From: Clostridium thailandense
GTDB taxonomy: Bacteria; Bacillota; Clostridia; Clostridiales; Clostridiaceae
Length of the DNA stretch: 64,000 nt
NCBI RefSeq assembly: GCF_019207025.1
Contig: NZ_JAEEGC010000008.1
Coordinates: 39,985-103,984, forward strand
Reading direction: 5' to 3'
How positions within the stretch are numbered: position 1 is the first letter of the stretch; each line of letters opens with the position of its first letter. The notes under the pieces are model-generated. The model had not been told where the DNA came from. It made no database searches and saw only the letters and a list, made by a program, of their open reading frames with translations. Positions 1 through 9,262 of the stretch are shown piece after piece. The position numbers and the translations under genes were made by a program.

Positions 1-2
1 AT

Positions 3-2468
3 GTTGAGGGGATTGTAAAAATATATCGAATTGAAAGAAATGAAAATTCTATTGCCATAATACTGGAGGATTTTGGTGGTGTTTCTATGAAGAAACTAAA
101 TCTTGTACACAAGCTTAATTTATTAGATTTCATAAAAATAGCCATAAAGCTGACTAAAATTCTTGATAAACTTCACACAAATAATATCATACATGGAGAT
201 ATAAAGCCATCAAATATAATTGTAAATACTACTACTGATGAAGTGAAAATTACTGACTTAAGTTATTCTCAAATACTCCTTGGTGCTTCTATGGAAACAG
301 ACGTTTTACCAGGCACTCTAGCTTATATGTCTCCTGAACAAACAGGACGTATGAATAGGGCTATTGATTATCGTTCGGATTTTTATTCCTTAGGAATAAC
401 TTTTTACGAACTCCTCACTGGTCAAAGACCATTTTTAAATGAAGACATTATTGAACTTACATATTCCCATATAGCTAAGATACCAGATCCACCTGTAAAT
501 TTAGATTCAAAAATACCTATTACAATTTCTGATATAGTTATGAAATTGCTTTCTAAAAATCCTGAAGATAGATATCAAAGTTCTTATGGTATAAGATATG
601 ATTTAAAAAAGTGTCTTTCTATGCTTGAAAATGATGGGGTAATTACCAATTTCAAAACTGGACAAAAAGATTTATCTGAATGTCTTTACATACCTCAAAA
701 AATTTATGGACGCAAGGACGAAATTGAAGAAGTTACAAAAACACTTAATCTTACCTATAATGGCAGTGTTGAAGTTGTTATCATAAGCGGAAACGCAGGT
801 GTAGGAAAAACCAGTTTTATTCATGAAGTCTTAAAAAATGCTGCACATAAAGAAGCCTTTTTTATAGAAGGAAAATTTGATCAGCTAAAGCTTAATATAC
901 CCTATAGTGCAATAATTCAAGCTTTTACACTTCTTATAAAACAACTTCTAATCAAAAATAAAAATGAAGTTGAAGAGTGGAAAAATAAACTTTTAAAAAC
1001 TTTTAGAAATAATGGGCAATATATTATTGATGTTATTCCAGAGATAGAAATCATCGTTGGCAGACAACCAAAAGCAGCAGCACTTGGTCCTGGGGAACTT
1101 AAAAATGTTTTTGAAATGATGTTTCTAGAGTTCATAAAGATTTTTGCTACAAAAGAACATCCTTTAGTTATTTTTCTTGATGATCTTCAAAATGCAGATT
1201 TGGCATCTTTAAATTTAATGGAAATGCTAATTACAGAAAATAAGCTTCAATATTTAGCTTTAATAAGCAGCTGTAGAAAAGATGAAGTTTCCGAAGGGCA
1301 TCCTCTTACTAATCTCATAAAAAAAATTAACAACAATGGATTATTTGTAAAAAACATAGCTCTAAGCCCACTAGATTTCTGTGATATTAATAATATGGTT
1401 TCTGATATATTTTTCTGCGATAATGAGGTCTCAAAACCATTTTCTGAGCTTATATTTAGAAAAACTAATGGCAACGTATTTTTTGCAAAGGAATTTATTA
1501 AAAGAAATTATCAAGAACGTTCTGTATGGTTTGATACCGAGAAAGGTAAATGGCTTTGGGATAAAGAAAAGATCAATAAACTTATAATTTCAGATAATGT
1601 TATAGATCTACTGGATTATCGTCTTAATAAACTTCCCCAAAAATTACGTGATATATTAAGTATTGCTTCATATGTTGGAAGTACTTTTGATATAAATCTA
1701 TTGGCCAAGATAATGAATTTATCTGATAAAGACATAATGAACTCCATATCAAAGGCTGTTTTGGAAGGTTTAATTCTTCCTATTACTAGACCTGATAATT
1801 TTAATAAGAACTGGCTCTCTAATAATCCTTCATTATTTAGATTTTATCATGATAAAATTCAAGAAGCATGTCAATTGATGATTTCATCTAAGGATATGCC
1901 TTCTACTCATTTAACTATTGGATATAGTATTTTAAATAATACCCTTCCTGAGCAAATTGAAGAAAAAATATTTGAGATTGTAACACACCTTTCTAAAGGT
2001 ATTAATTTAATAACTAATTCCTGTGATAAGCTTCAATTGGCAAAGCTTATTCTAATAGCAGGAAAAAAAGCAAAAGTTTCTACAGCTTACTCACAAGCTG
2101 CAGAATTTCTTACATTGGCAACGAAACTGTTAAGTAATGATCTGTGGGAAACTGAACATAAATTGATGTTTTTAATATATAAGGAATTAACTGAATGTGA
2201 ATTTCTTGCTGATAACCATAAGAAAGCTAAAGAACTAACAGATTTTATATTCACAAAGGTTAAATCAAATTTTGAATATGGTGAAATGTATATAACCTAT
2301 CTTACTCTCTTTTCCGTTACTGGTAGATTTGAAGAAGGAATAAAGATAGGAAAGAAAGGAACGAAACAATTTGGAATTGATGTTGATATAACAGAGCAGC
2401 AGATGCCAATAAAAATTGAGGAAGAGTTAAAACAGATAAAAAAATCCTTGGAAATAGAAAGATTATAG
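3..2468 (+). CDS. Multi-domain Ser/Thr-kinase / AAA ATPase, N-terminal half of a multi-kinase (5' end outside window; frameshifted at 3' end)
   Basis: The frame is open from base 3, so the ATG at 87 is internal and the gene starts before the window. Residues counted from that ATG: a eukaryotic-type kinase core with catalytic loop HGDIKPSN (Asp38, Lys40, Asn43), a DFG-equivalent read as DLS (Asp57) and an SPEQTGR segment. A predicted-ATPase domain follows, with Walker A GNAGVGKTS near 235-243 and Walker B VIFLDD near 360, then a helical region. The order matches the family of multi-sensor 'multi-kinases' (STK-ATPase-GAF-PAS-HK). The ORF stops at 2468, but the family sequence resumes at once in the -1 frame (LGNRKIIDLINSPEI) and joins the CDS below. 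The break coincides with seven A's at 2438-2444. It may be a programmed -1 frameshift, a real inactivating indel or an assembly error. Cytosolic; no membrane segment seen. Confidence 0.85.
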   Translation, partial: VEGIVKIYRIERNENSIAIILEDFGGVSMKKLNLVHKLNLLDFIKIAIKLTKILDKLHTNNIIHGDIKPSNIIVNTTTDEVKITDLSYSQILLGASMETDVLPGTLAYMSPEQTGRMNRAIDYRSDFYSLGITFYELLTGQRPFLNEDIIELTYSHIAKIPDPPVNLDSKIPITISDIVMKLLSKNPEDRYQSSYGIRYDLKKCLSMLENDGVITNFKTGQKDLSECLYIPQKIYGRKDEIEEVTKTLNLTYNGSVEVVIISGNAGVGKTSFIHEVLKNAAHKEAFFIEGKFDQLKLNIPYSAIIQAFTLLIKQLLIKNKNEVEEWKNKLLKTFRNNGQYIIDVIPEIEIIVGRQPKAAALGPGELKNVFEMMFLEFIKIFATKEHPLVIFLDDLQNADLASLNLMEMLITENKLQYLALISSCRKDEVSEGHPLTNLIKKINNNGLFVKNIALSPLDFCDINNMVSDIFFCDNEVSKPFSELIFRKTNGNVFFAKEFIKRNYQERSVWFDTEKGKWLWDKEKINKLIISDNVIDLLDYRLNKLPQKLRDILSIASYVGSTFDINLLAKIMNLSDKDIMNSISKAVLEGLILPITRPDNFNKNWLSNNPSLFRFYHDKIQEACQLMISSKDMPSTHLTIGYSILNNTLPEQIEEKIFEIVTHLSKGINLITNSCDKLQLAKLILIAGKKAKVSTAYSQAAEFLTLATKLLSNDLWETEHKLMFLIYKELTECEFLADNHKKAKELTDFIFTKVKSNFEYGEMYITYLTLFSVTGRFEEGIKIGKKGTKQFGIDVDITEQQMPIKIEEELKQIKKSLEIERL
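2438..2444 (+). other. Candidate -1 slippery heptamer A-AAA-AAA at the frameshift point
   Basis: In the zero frame the codons read ATA AAA AAA TCC, so the run fits the X XXY YYZ form of bacterial -1 frameshift sites. Slippage by -1 continues as ATC CTT GGA and gives the conserved ILGNRKIIDLI segment. A purine-rich GAGGAAGAG at 2418-2426 lies 11 nt upstream, comparable to the Shine-Dalgarno-like stimulator upstream of the dnaX site. The zero-frame stop (TAG 2466-2468) is 7 codons after the run. Loss of one A from an original run of eight would look identical. Confidence 0.5.
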
Positions 2469-2524
2469 ATCTAATTAATTCACCAGAGATAAAAGATCCT
2501 AAAGAGGCTTTAAAAATAAGAATA

Positions 2525-5500
2525 TTGATGTCACTCACACAATCTGCCTATTTTGGAGATCCTTTATTTTTTGCTTTAGTTATTCTTAAAATGGTTAACA
2601 TATCGCTAAAGTATGGTAATTCAAAAGAAAGCTCTTATGCTTTTGCTGCCTATGCTTTGCTTTTGTGTGGAAAGCTTGAAAATTACGCAGTTGGATATGA
2701 ATTTGGCAAACTGGCAATATTAATGAACAAAAAATTTAAAATAAAAGAGTTGGATTGCAAAATTTTTTTTATTACCTCTGCCTTTGTAAATATATGGTGT
2801 GACCCTCTTAATAAAAGCATATTATTAATGAAAAAAGCTTATGAAGTTGGAAAACAGTATGGTGATTTTAATTTTAGCAATTATTCCATTTCCTTTCTTC
2901 CCTATTACATGATGATATCAGGTTTGTATGAGCTTCAAGAAGTAGTCAATGTTTGTGATGAAGCTAACGATTTTTCCCTTAGACTTAAAAATTATATATA
3001 TTATGAAAGAAATATGATAACCAAAACTTCTACATTAAGCCTTATGGGATTAACTGATGATAAAGCATCTCTAAATTATGATGATTATATTGAGTTTGAC
3101 CACTTAAAAAAGTTAAAGGATATGGGTGCTAATACTCAAATTAACTACTATAATATAAATAAAATTAGTTTGTTGTATTTTTATGGAGAATATATTGAAG
3201 GATTAAAACTTGCTGAGGAAACTGAAAGTTTAATTGTGTATTCTCCTGGTGGAACATACCTAAATCCTCAATATTACTTATATTATTCTTTACTTATAAC
3301 ATCATCATATGAAAGTTTAAATAAAGATAAACAAATGCTTTTAATGAACAAATTAAAAGTTCATAGATCCATTTTCCAAAAATGGGTTGAAATTTGCCCC
3401 CAGAATTTTAATTGCAATATTTTATTAATTGATGCAGAAATTGCTCGAATCTCTAAGAATTTTCTAAAAGCAATGGATTTATACGATGAAGCTATAAGAG
3501 ATTCAGAAGAAAATGGTTTTAAAGTTATTGAAGCTCTTGCTAATGAATTAGCCGCAAAATTTCATTTATCCTTCAACAGAAAAAAAATTGCTATATCCTA
3601 TTTAGAAGATGCTATAGTTTTATATGAAAAATGGGGTGCTAAAGGCAAGGTAAGATACCTTATTAAATCCTATCGCTATCTCTTAGAGGAAAAAAAATCG
3701 CCATATGATTCAGGCTTAAAAACTATAATTAAGAGGTATGAAGATATTAGCACTACAAATAAAAATATAATGGATATTCTTGATGCTGCAAGTCTAATAA
3801 AAGCTTCGCAAGCAATATCTAGCGAAATGATTTTTGACAAGCTAATAGAAAAATTGATGAATATCCTAATAGAAAATGCAGGTGCACAATATGCTTTTTT
3901 AATGCTTGAAGATAAAAATGAATTATGCATACATGCAAATGTTACCTTAAATAACAATATTGAAATTATTCTAAAAAAATCTATAAATTATAAAGCAGAA
4001 GATTTACCTGAATCCATTATTAATTATGTAAGAAGGACTGAGAAAGAAATTATATTAAATGCTGTGAATGAATCAGCTTTATTTAGTGAAGATTTATATA
4101 TTATTAATAATCAGCCTCAATCCATACTTTGCATACCAATAAGAGAACAAGCAAAAGTCATAGGTGTACTTTATCTTGAGAATAAAACAATAAAAAATAT
4201 ATTTACAGCAGAAAGACTTCAAATTTTAAAAATACTTGTATCTCAAGCTGTGGTTTCCATTAGGAATTCTTTAAATTATGAAGAGATAAAAAGTACAAAA
4301 GAAGAATATAGTAATCTCTTTGAAAATATTCAAGATGTTTTTTATCGTACAGACCTTGAAGGAAAAGTCATCCTTGCGTCACCTTCTTGTGAAAATTTAT
4401 TGGGATATACAAGAGAAGAAATTATAAATAAAGATATTGAAGTTTTTTATAAATATCCTGAGCAGCGTAAAAATATGTTGAAAATACTTGAAGAAAAAAA
4501 TTACGTTGAAAATTTTGAACAGCAAATAATATGTAAGGATGGCACAATTAAATGGGCATCCACTAATACCCATTATTATCGTGATAAAGAAGGTAATATT
4601 CTTGGAATAGAAGGCATGATTCGTGATGTCAATGAACAAAAAATAATGGAAGAATATAAGATTGCAAAGGAATCAGCTGAAGCTGCTACAAAAACTAAAA
4701 GTGAATTTCTAGCTAATATGAGTCATGAGATTCGCACTCCTATGAATGTCATTATAGGATTTACTAATCTAGTTCTAAAAACTGATCTTTCTGCAAAACA
4801 GTTAGATTATATAAATAAAATTAAAAGTTCTTCGAAAAACCTTCTTGGAATAATTAATGATATATTAGATTTTTCCAAAATAGAAGCAGGTAAGCTGGAA
4901 TTAGAGTCAATTAATTTCAATTTAAAGGATGTAATAAGCAGTACTGTAGCTATGATACAAATGAAAGCTATTGATAAGGGATTAAGATTAATATGTGATA
5001 TTTCAGAAGATATTCCCTGCTATCTCAATGGTGATCACCTCAGACTACAACAAATATTAATGAACTTGCTTAATAATTCTATTAAGTTTACTGAAACAGG
5101 GTCTATCCTTATAAAGGCCTCATTGCTTTATAGTAATGAAAAAAACTGTAAGATTAGTTTCTCTGTAAAAGATACTGGAATAGGCATTACAAAAGATCTA
5201 CTTCCTAAACTATTTACACCTTTTTCACAGGCAGATACTTCCATAACCAGAAAATATGGCGGCACAGGCTTAGGATTGACCATTTGCAAAAATTTAGTTA
5301 ATATGATGAATGGAGACATTGAAGTAGAAAGTGAATATGGTGTTGGAAGTATCTTTACTTTTACTTTAGAATTCAACTTAGAAACTGAAATTAAAAGTAA
5401 TGACAATTTAAAGGTAGACAAGACTTTAAAAAGAATAGAATTAAAAAAACATATAAAAGCTGCAAAAGTACTGCTTGTTGAAGATGTCATATTAAATCAG

Positions 5501-6349
5501 AAATTTATAACCGAATTACTTCATGATACAAAGCTCATTGTTGACATAGCTAATAATGGCAAAGAAGCACTTAAAGCAATAACTGCTTCAAATTATGATA
5601 TTATTTTAATGGATATTCAGATGCCAATAATGGATGGATATGAAGCAACTAGAATTATAAGGAAAGACAGTAAATTCGCACAATTACCTATAATTGCTAT
5701 GACCGCCAATGCCATGGAAGGTACTAAAGAGGATTGCTTAAAAGCAGGAATGAATGACTATATTTCAAAGCCTATAGATATAGACCAATTGTTTTTGATA
5801 CTTAATAGCTGGATTAAATCAGAATCAAAAGATTCATCAAAGGATATTCTTCATGCTTTAGACATATCAGATATGGATACAGCTAAGTTTTTAGCCCATA
5901 CACTAAAAGGTGTGGCTTCAAATATATCAGCCTATAAAATAAATGAGTTTACTTCAAAATTACACTCATCAATAATAAATAAAAATAAACCAGAAGCTTA
6001 TAGATTTTTATATGAACTTGATAAACAATTGAAATTAACAATAAACTCAATAAAAAGTCTTGAGAAAATTGAAATTAACAAATCCACTATAGATAAAACC
6101 TTTATTGATAAAGTCAAAATTGAATCTATTTTAAAGAAACTAGAAAAGCTTTTAAAAGAAGATAGCCCAGATTCTGAATTTTGTCTTGAAGATCTTAAAA
6201 ATCATCTTGAAGCTTCGATGTTTTATAAAGAACTGGAAGAAATTGAGAAGTATTTAAATAGATATGACTTTGATGGAGCAATTCAGATTCTTAAAAAAAT
6301 ATTCAAATCCTTGAAAATATCAACAGAAGGAGTTTTTGATAATGTTTGA
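2525..6349 (+). CDS. Hybrid sensor histidine kinase, C-terminal half of the multi-kinase (helical-GAF-PAS-HisKA-HATPase-REC-HPt)
   Basis: Continuation of the gene above in the -1 frame. This frame is open from about 2438, and the TTG at 2525 is only the first start-like codon, with no Shine-Dalgarno sequence. Residues from 2525: TPR-like helical region to about 420, GAF about 425-585, PAS about 590-715, HisKA with [10 protein letters not shown] (phosphoacceptor His734), HATPase with an N-box (LLNNSIKF), G1 (DTGIGI) and G2 (GTGLGL), REC with LMDIQMP (Asp1030) and a C-terminal HPt with AHTLKG (His1125). It is therefore a complete phosphorelay in one chain. Downstream it overlaps the start of a REC-GGDEF gene by 8 nt, which suggests the relay feeds a diguanylate cyclase. 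Split from its kinase/ATPase half, it would lose part of its sensory module. Confidence 0.85.
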   Translation: MMSLTQSAYFGDPLFFALVILKMVNISLKYGNSKESSYAFAAYALLLCGKLENYAVGYEFGKLAILMNKKFKIKELDCKIFFITSAFVNIWCDPLNKSILLMKKAYEVGKQYGDFNFSNYSISFLPYYMMISGLYELQEVVNVCDEANDFSLRLKNYIYYERNMITKTSTLSLMGLTDDKASLNYDDYIEFDHLKKLKDMGANTQINYYNINKISLLYFYGEYIEGLKLAEETESLIVYSPGGTYLNPQYYLYYSLLITSSYESLNKDKQMLLMNKLKVHRSIFQKWVEICPQNFNCNILLIDAEIARISKNFLKAMDLYDEAIRDSEENGFKVIEALANELAAKFHLSFNRKKIAISYLEDAIVLYEKWGAKGKVRYLIKSYRYLLEEKKSPYDSGLKTIIKRYEDISTTNKNIMDILDAASLIKASQAISSEMIFDKLIEKLMNILIENAGAQYAFLMLEDKNELCIHANVTLNNNIEIILKKSINYKAEDLPESIINYVRRTEKEIILNAVNESALFSEDLYIINNQPQSILCIPIREQAKVIGVLYLENKTIKNIFTAERLQILKILVSQAVVSIRNSLNYEEIKSTKEEYSNLFENIQDVFYRTDLEGKVILASPSCENLLGYTREEIINKDIEVFYKYPEQRKNMLKILEEKNYVENFEQQIICKDGTIKWASTNTHYYRDKEGNILGIEGMIRDVNEQKIMEEYKIAKESAEAATKTKSEFLANMSHEIRTPMNVIIGFTNLVLKTDLSAKQLDYINKIKSSSKNLLGIINDILDFSKIEAGKLELESINFNLKDVISSTVAMIQMKAIDKGLRLICDISEDIPCYLNGDHLRLQQILMNLLNNSIKFTETGSILIKASLLYSNEKNCKISFSVKDTGIGITKDLLPKLFTPFSQADTSITRKYGGTGLGLTICKNLVNMMNGDIEVESEYGVGSIFTFTLEFNLETEIKSNDNLKVDKTLKRIELKKHIKAAKVLLVEDVILNQKFITELLHDTKLIVDIANNGKEALKAITASNYDIILMDIQMPIMDGYEATRIIRKDSKFAQLPIIAMTANAMEGTKEDCLKAGMNDYISKPIDIDQLFLILNSWIKSESKDSSKDILHALDISDMDTAKFLAHTLKGVASNISAYKINEFTSKLHSSIINKNKPEAYRFLYELDKQLKLTINSIKSLEKIEINKSTIDKTFIDKVKIESILKKLEKLLKEDSPDSEFCLEDLKNHLEASMFYKELEEIEKYLNRYDFDGAIQILKKIFKSLKISTEGVFDNV

Positions 6350-7250
6350 TCAACCTGAAAAACAGAGCATTTTAATAGTAGATGACGCTATTGAAAATAT
6401 AAAAATTCTTGTGGAATTGCTGCGATATGACTATTCCGTTAAAGTAGCTACTAGTGGTGAAAAGGCTCTTAAAATAGCTTTTTCAAATAATCCTCCTGAT
6501 CTAATAATTCTTGATGTTGTAATGCCTAATTTAGACGGATATGAAGTATGCAAAAAATTAAAAGCTTCACCTATAACTCATAACATTCCTATTATATTTA
6601 TTACTGTAAAAGATAGTGAAGAAGATGAAATTGAAGGGTTTGAACTTGGTGCAGCAGATTATATAACCAAACCTATAAGACCAGTTGTTGTAAAAGCAAG
6701 AGTTAAAACCCACGCTAAATTAAAAAAATATACTGATTTACTTCTAAATATTTCTTATTGCGATGGGTTAACCGGTATTCCTAATCGCCGTCGTTTTGAT
6801 GAATACCTAAAAATGGAACTTGCTGTTGCCCTTCGTGAAAAAGTTCCGTTATCACTCATAATGCTGGATATAGACCATTTTAAATTATTTAATGATAATT
6901 ATGGACATCAGCTTGGAGACTCTTGCCTTATAAAGGTTGCTCAAGAGCTTAATTCTACAATAAAAAGAAAAAACAACCTGTTTGCACGTTATGGCGGTGA
7001 AGAATTCGCTTGTATTTTACCTAATACAAATCTTAAAAATGCTATTGAGATTGCAGAGAGATTTCGTATGAAAGTTATAGAACTTAAGATTCCCCATGTA
7101 CATTCATTAATTAGCGACCAAATTACTATAAGTTTAGGAGTAACTTCAATTGTCCCAGACCTTCATTCAACAGTAGAAGCTTTAATAACTGGGGCCGATA
7201 ATGCACTTTATAAAGCCAAAAAAAGTGGCAGAAATATTGTATGTTTTTAA
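6342..7250 (+). CDS. Response regulator with GGDEF output (diguanylate cyclase)
   Basis: 302 aa. REC domain: acidic DD at 14-15, phosphoacceptor Asp58 in ILDVVMP, and a C-terminal ITKP lysine. GGDEF domain in the second half with GGEEF at 218-222, an active-site form found in working cyclases. The RxxD inhibitory I-site is not present in the usual place (RKNN instead), so product inhibition may be weak. It should make c-di-GMP from two GTP when phosphorylated. Start: ATG 6342 has GAAGGAG about 8 nt upstream and overlaps the stop of the multi-kinase by 8 nt, so translation is likely coupled. A TTG at 6336 in the same frame is less likely. PleD/WspR-like; the natural partner is the upstream HisKA-REC-HPt protein. 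Confidence 0.92.
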   Translation: MFDQPEKQSILIVDDAIENIKILVELLRYDYSVKVATSGEKALKIAFSNNPPDLIILDVVMPNLDGYEVCKKLKASPITHNIPIIFITVKDSEEDEIEGFELGAADYITKPIRPVVVKARVKTHAKLKKYTDLLLNISYCDGLTGIPNRRRFDEYLKMELAVALREKVPLSLIMLDIDHFKLFNDNYGHQLGDSCLIKVAQELNSTIKRKNNLFARYGGEEFACILPNTNLKNAIEIAERFRMKVIELKIPHVHSLISDQITISLGVTSIVPDLHSTVEALITGADNALYKAKKSGRNIVCF

Positions 7251-7262
7251 GATTATAGTTGT

Positions 7263-7311
7263 TACACAAGCTTAAAGAAATCCTTTTGTTATGATTTTTT
7301 AAGCTTGTGTA
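7263..7311. terminator. Bidirectional hairpin between convergent genes
   Basis: Perfect 13-bp inverted repeat (TACACAAGCTTAA at 7263-7275 with its complement at 7299-7311) separated by 23 nt. It lies just after the diguanylate cyclase stop and before the end of the minus-strand amidohydrolase remnant. The loop-side TTTTTT makes it a plausible, not classical, terminator. Confidence 0.55.
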
Positions 7312-7339
7312 GCGATTTTATTACAATTTAACAAAAGAA

Positions 7340-7822
7340 CTATATAAAATATTCAATTGCTTTCAAAGCGGATACTGCCAATACGCTGCTTCCTATTATC
7401 AGCGCACTTTCGTCTGCATCAAATCTTGGATTATGCCATTGATATACACAGTCTTTTTCTTTATTTCCTACTCCTAACCAATAGAAGCATCCTTTAGTTT
7501 TTTCCGTATATATTGAGAAGTCCTCACCGCCCATAGAAGGTATTAGATCAAACAGCTCCATCCTCCCCACAGATAGTTACAACAGCTTCTTTTCCAATTC
7601 CGTACATATCCTTCATGTTAACACCGCTGGCAAATCAAAAATATATTCCAAAATTGTATCAACCGCCGCCATCAATCCTCCTAATTTTAATCCTATTTTA
7701 CCTGCTGGAATATCTGGATGATTGTGAAGTCCAAATATTGCATCTACTTTAGGATTATCCATAATTCCTTTTTCTACTAATATCAATGAGTCTGTTTTCA
7801 TACTTTTTCTATTCAGCTTCAA
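7340..7822 (-). pseudogene. Remnant of an M20-family amidohydrolase (aminoacylase / carboxypeptidase type)
   Basis: Two fragments in different frames. The upstream one (7613-7822) holds the mid-protein motif KVDAIFGLHNHPDIPAGKIG; the downstream one (7340-7570) holds the C-terminal part with PSMGGEDFS and the closing helix. Between them the reading frame is broken and a large central piece is missing. The N-terminal third with the first metal-binding His/Asp is absent. Intact M20 amidohydrolases have about 390 residues, and about 145 remain here. The remnant abuts and slightly overlaps the 3' end of the glyA-like gene, so it was probably once the next gene of that operon. No function expected. 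Confidence 0.8.
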
Positions 7823-9068
7823 AATACTCCGGATATTTAAGTGGGAATTGAGCTCCTAATTCAGCAACTTTTTCTTTAATTAAATCTAATGCTTTATTGT
7901 CATTTATATTTTCAGCTACTTCATTAATTAATTCTCCTATAATCTCCATTTCTTTTTCCTTCATACCTTTTGTTGCCATTGCAGTTGCACCTATTCTCAC
8001 ACCGCTTGTTACCATAGCCTTTTCTGGATCAAAAGGAATCATGTTCTTATTAACCGATATTCCTACATAGTCAAGTGCTTTTTCTAATTCTACTCCAGTT
8101 AACTTTTTAGGACTAAGATCTACCAATAGTAAATGATTATCTGTTCCACCTGTTACCAGTCTAAAACCTCTTTTTTGCAATACTTCTCCAAGTTTTTGCG
8201 CATTTTTTACTACTTGCTTCATCAATTCTCTAAACTCTTCAGTAGACGCTCTTTTAAAAGTGAATGCTTTGGCCGCCATTATGTGAAGGTGCATTGATCC
8301 CTGTGCACCTGGAAATGTAGCTTTATCAAGCTGTTTTGCATATTCCTCTTTACAAAGTACAAATCCGCCTCTTGCTCCTGCTAAAGTTTTAGTTGTTGTG
8401 GATGTTACAAAATCAGCATAAGGTACTGGACTTGGATGTACTCCTGCTGCAACAAGACCTGCTACATGCGCTATATCTACCATAAAATATGCATTAACAG
8501 ATTTCGCTATCTTTGATATTCTTTCATAATCTATAAATCTTGGATAAGCACTTGCCCCTGCTACAATCAGTTTAGGTTTATGTTCATTTGCCAATCTTTC
8601 CATTTCTTCATAATCTATAAGCTCAGTTTCTTTATTTAAACCATATGAAATAAAATTATAAGTCTTACCAGAAAAGTTTACCTTACTACCGTGTGTTAGA
8701 TGCCCTCCCTGGTCCAGTCTCATTCCCATTACAGTATCTCCAGGTTTAAGTATTGCTACATAAACACTTTGGTTAGCATTTGATCCGCAATGCGGTTGTA
8801 TATTAGCATGCTCTGCTTTAAATAAGGCTTTGGCTCTTTCTATGCCAAGAGTCTCCATTTTATCGATAAATTGGTGGCCTGCATGAAATCTATTTCCTGG
8901 AAACCCCTCCATGGTTTTGTTTGTCAATATGCTGCCCTGAAGCTCCAAAATCTCAATTGGTACATAGCTTTCTGAAGCTATCATTTCAATACCTATCTTC
9001 TGACGTCCATACTCTTCTTTTACTATTTCGTATAACTCCCTATCACTCTCTCTAACTGTCTTCAACAT
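7809..9068 (-). CDS. glyA: Serine hydroxymethyltransferase-like PLP enzyme with altered active site
   Basis: 419 aa, usual length for GlyA, fold type I PLP enzyme. Conserved: ASES near 31, GGHLTHG (121-127), Asp198 and His201 in VDIAHVAG, PLP lysine Lys227, and SGVRIG with the carboxylate-binding Arg near the C-terminus. Known GlyA enzymes transfer a C1 unit between serine and tetrahydrofolate. Unusual: the Tyr-Tyr of the GKRYYGG motif is Phe61-His62 (GNRFHAG), and the His before the PLP lysine is Thr226 (TTTKTLAGARGG instead of TTTHKTLAGPRGG). The Tyr contributes to substrate carboxylate and proton handling in characterised enzymes, so a different amino acid substrate or aldolase-type activity is possible. 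Start ATG follows GGAGG. A two-component system with a PocR-type sensor lies upstream on the same strand. Confidence 0.85.
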   Translation of the reverse strand: MLKTVRESDRELYEIVKEEYGRQKIGIEMIASESYVPIEILELQGSILTNKTMEGFPGNRFHAGHQFIDKMETLGIERAKALFKAEHANIQPHCGSNANQSVYVAILKPGDTVMGMRLDQGGHLTHGSKVNFSGKTYNFISYGLNKETELIDYEEMERLANEHKPKLIVAGASAYPRFIDYERISKIAKSVNAYFMVDIAHVAGLVAAGVHPSPVPYADFVTSTTTKTLAGARGGFVLCKEEYAKQLDKATFPGAQGSMHLHIMAAKAFTFKRASTEEFRELMKQVVKNAQKLGEVLQKRGFRLVTGGTDNHLLLVDLSPKKLTGVELEKALDYVGISVNKNMIPFDPEKAMVTSGVRIGATAMATKGMKEKEMEIIGELINEVAENINDNKALDLIKEKVAELGAQFPLKYPEYFEAE

Positions 9069-9145
9069 AATTTTTTCCTCCTACTTTTTGAATTTTAGCT
9101 TTTCAAATCCCTCATCATGTATAAATTATCTCATAACATTTAAGC

Positions 9146-9165
9146 CAATTATATTAATATAATTG
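9146..9165. promoter_or_regulatory. 20-bp perfect palindrome upstream of the glyA-like gene
   Basis: CAATTATATTAATATAATTG is fully self-complementary. It lies about 80 bp upstream of the glyA-like start and between it and the response regulator. A regulator-binding site is plausible, the adjacent AraC-type response regulator being the obvious candidate. In such AT-rich DNA chance cannot be excluded. Confidence 0.35.
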
Positions 9166-9203
9166 ACTTTTTATTGAACAAAATTGCAATTTGTTATTTA
9201 ATT

Positions 9204-9232
9204 AATTGTAAAATATCCTATATTTTACAATT
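9204..9232. terminator. 13-bp hairpin after the response regulator gene
   Basis: AATTGTAAAATAT (9204-9216) pairs perfectly with 9220-9232 across a 3-nt loop. It lies about 30 nt downstream of the minus-strand response regulator stop. There is no clear U-run after the stem on either strand, so it may be a weak terminator or an operator. Confidence 0.4.
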
Positions 9233-9262
9233 GACCATAAGGGAATCTTATTAGAATAATTT

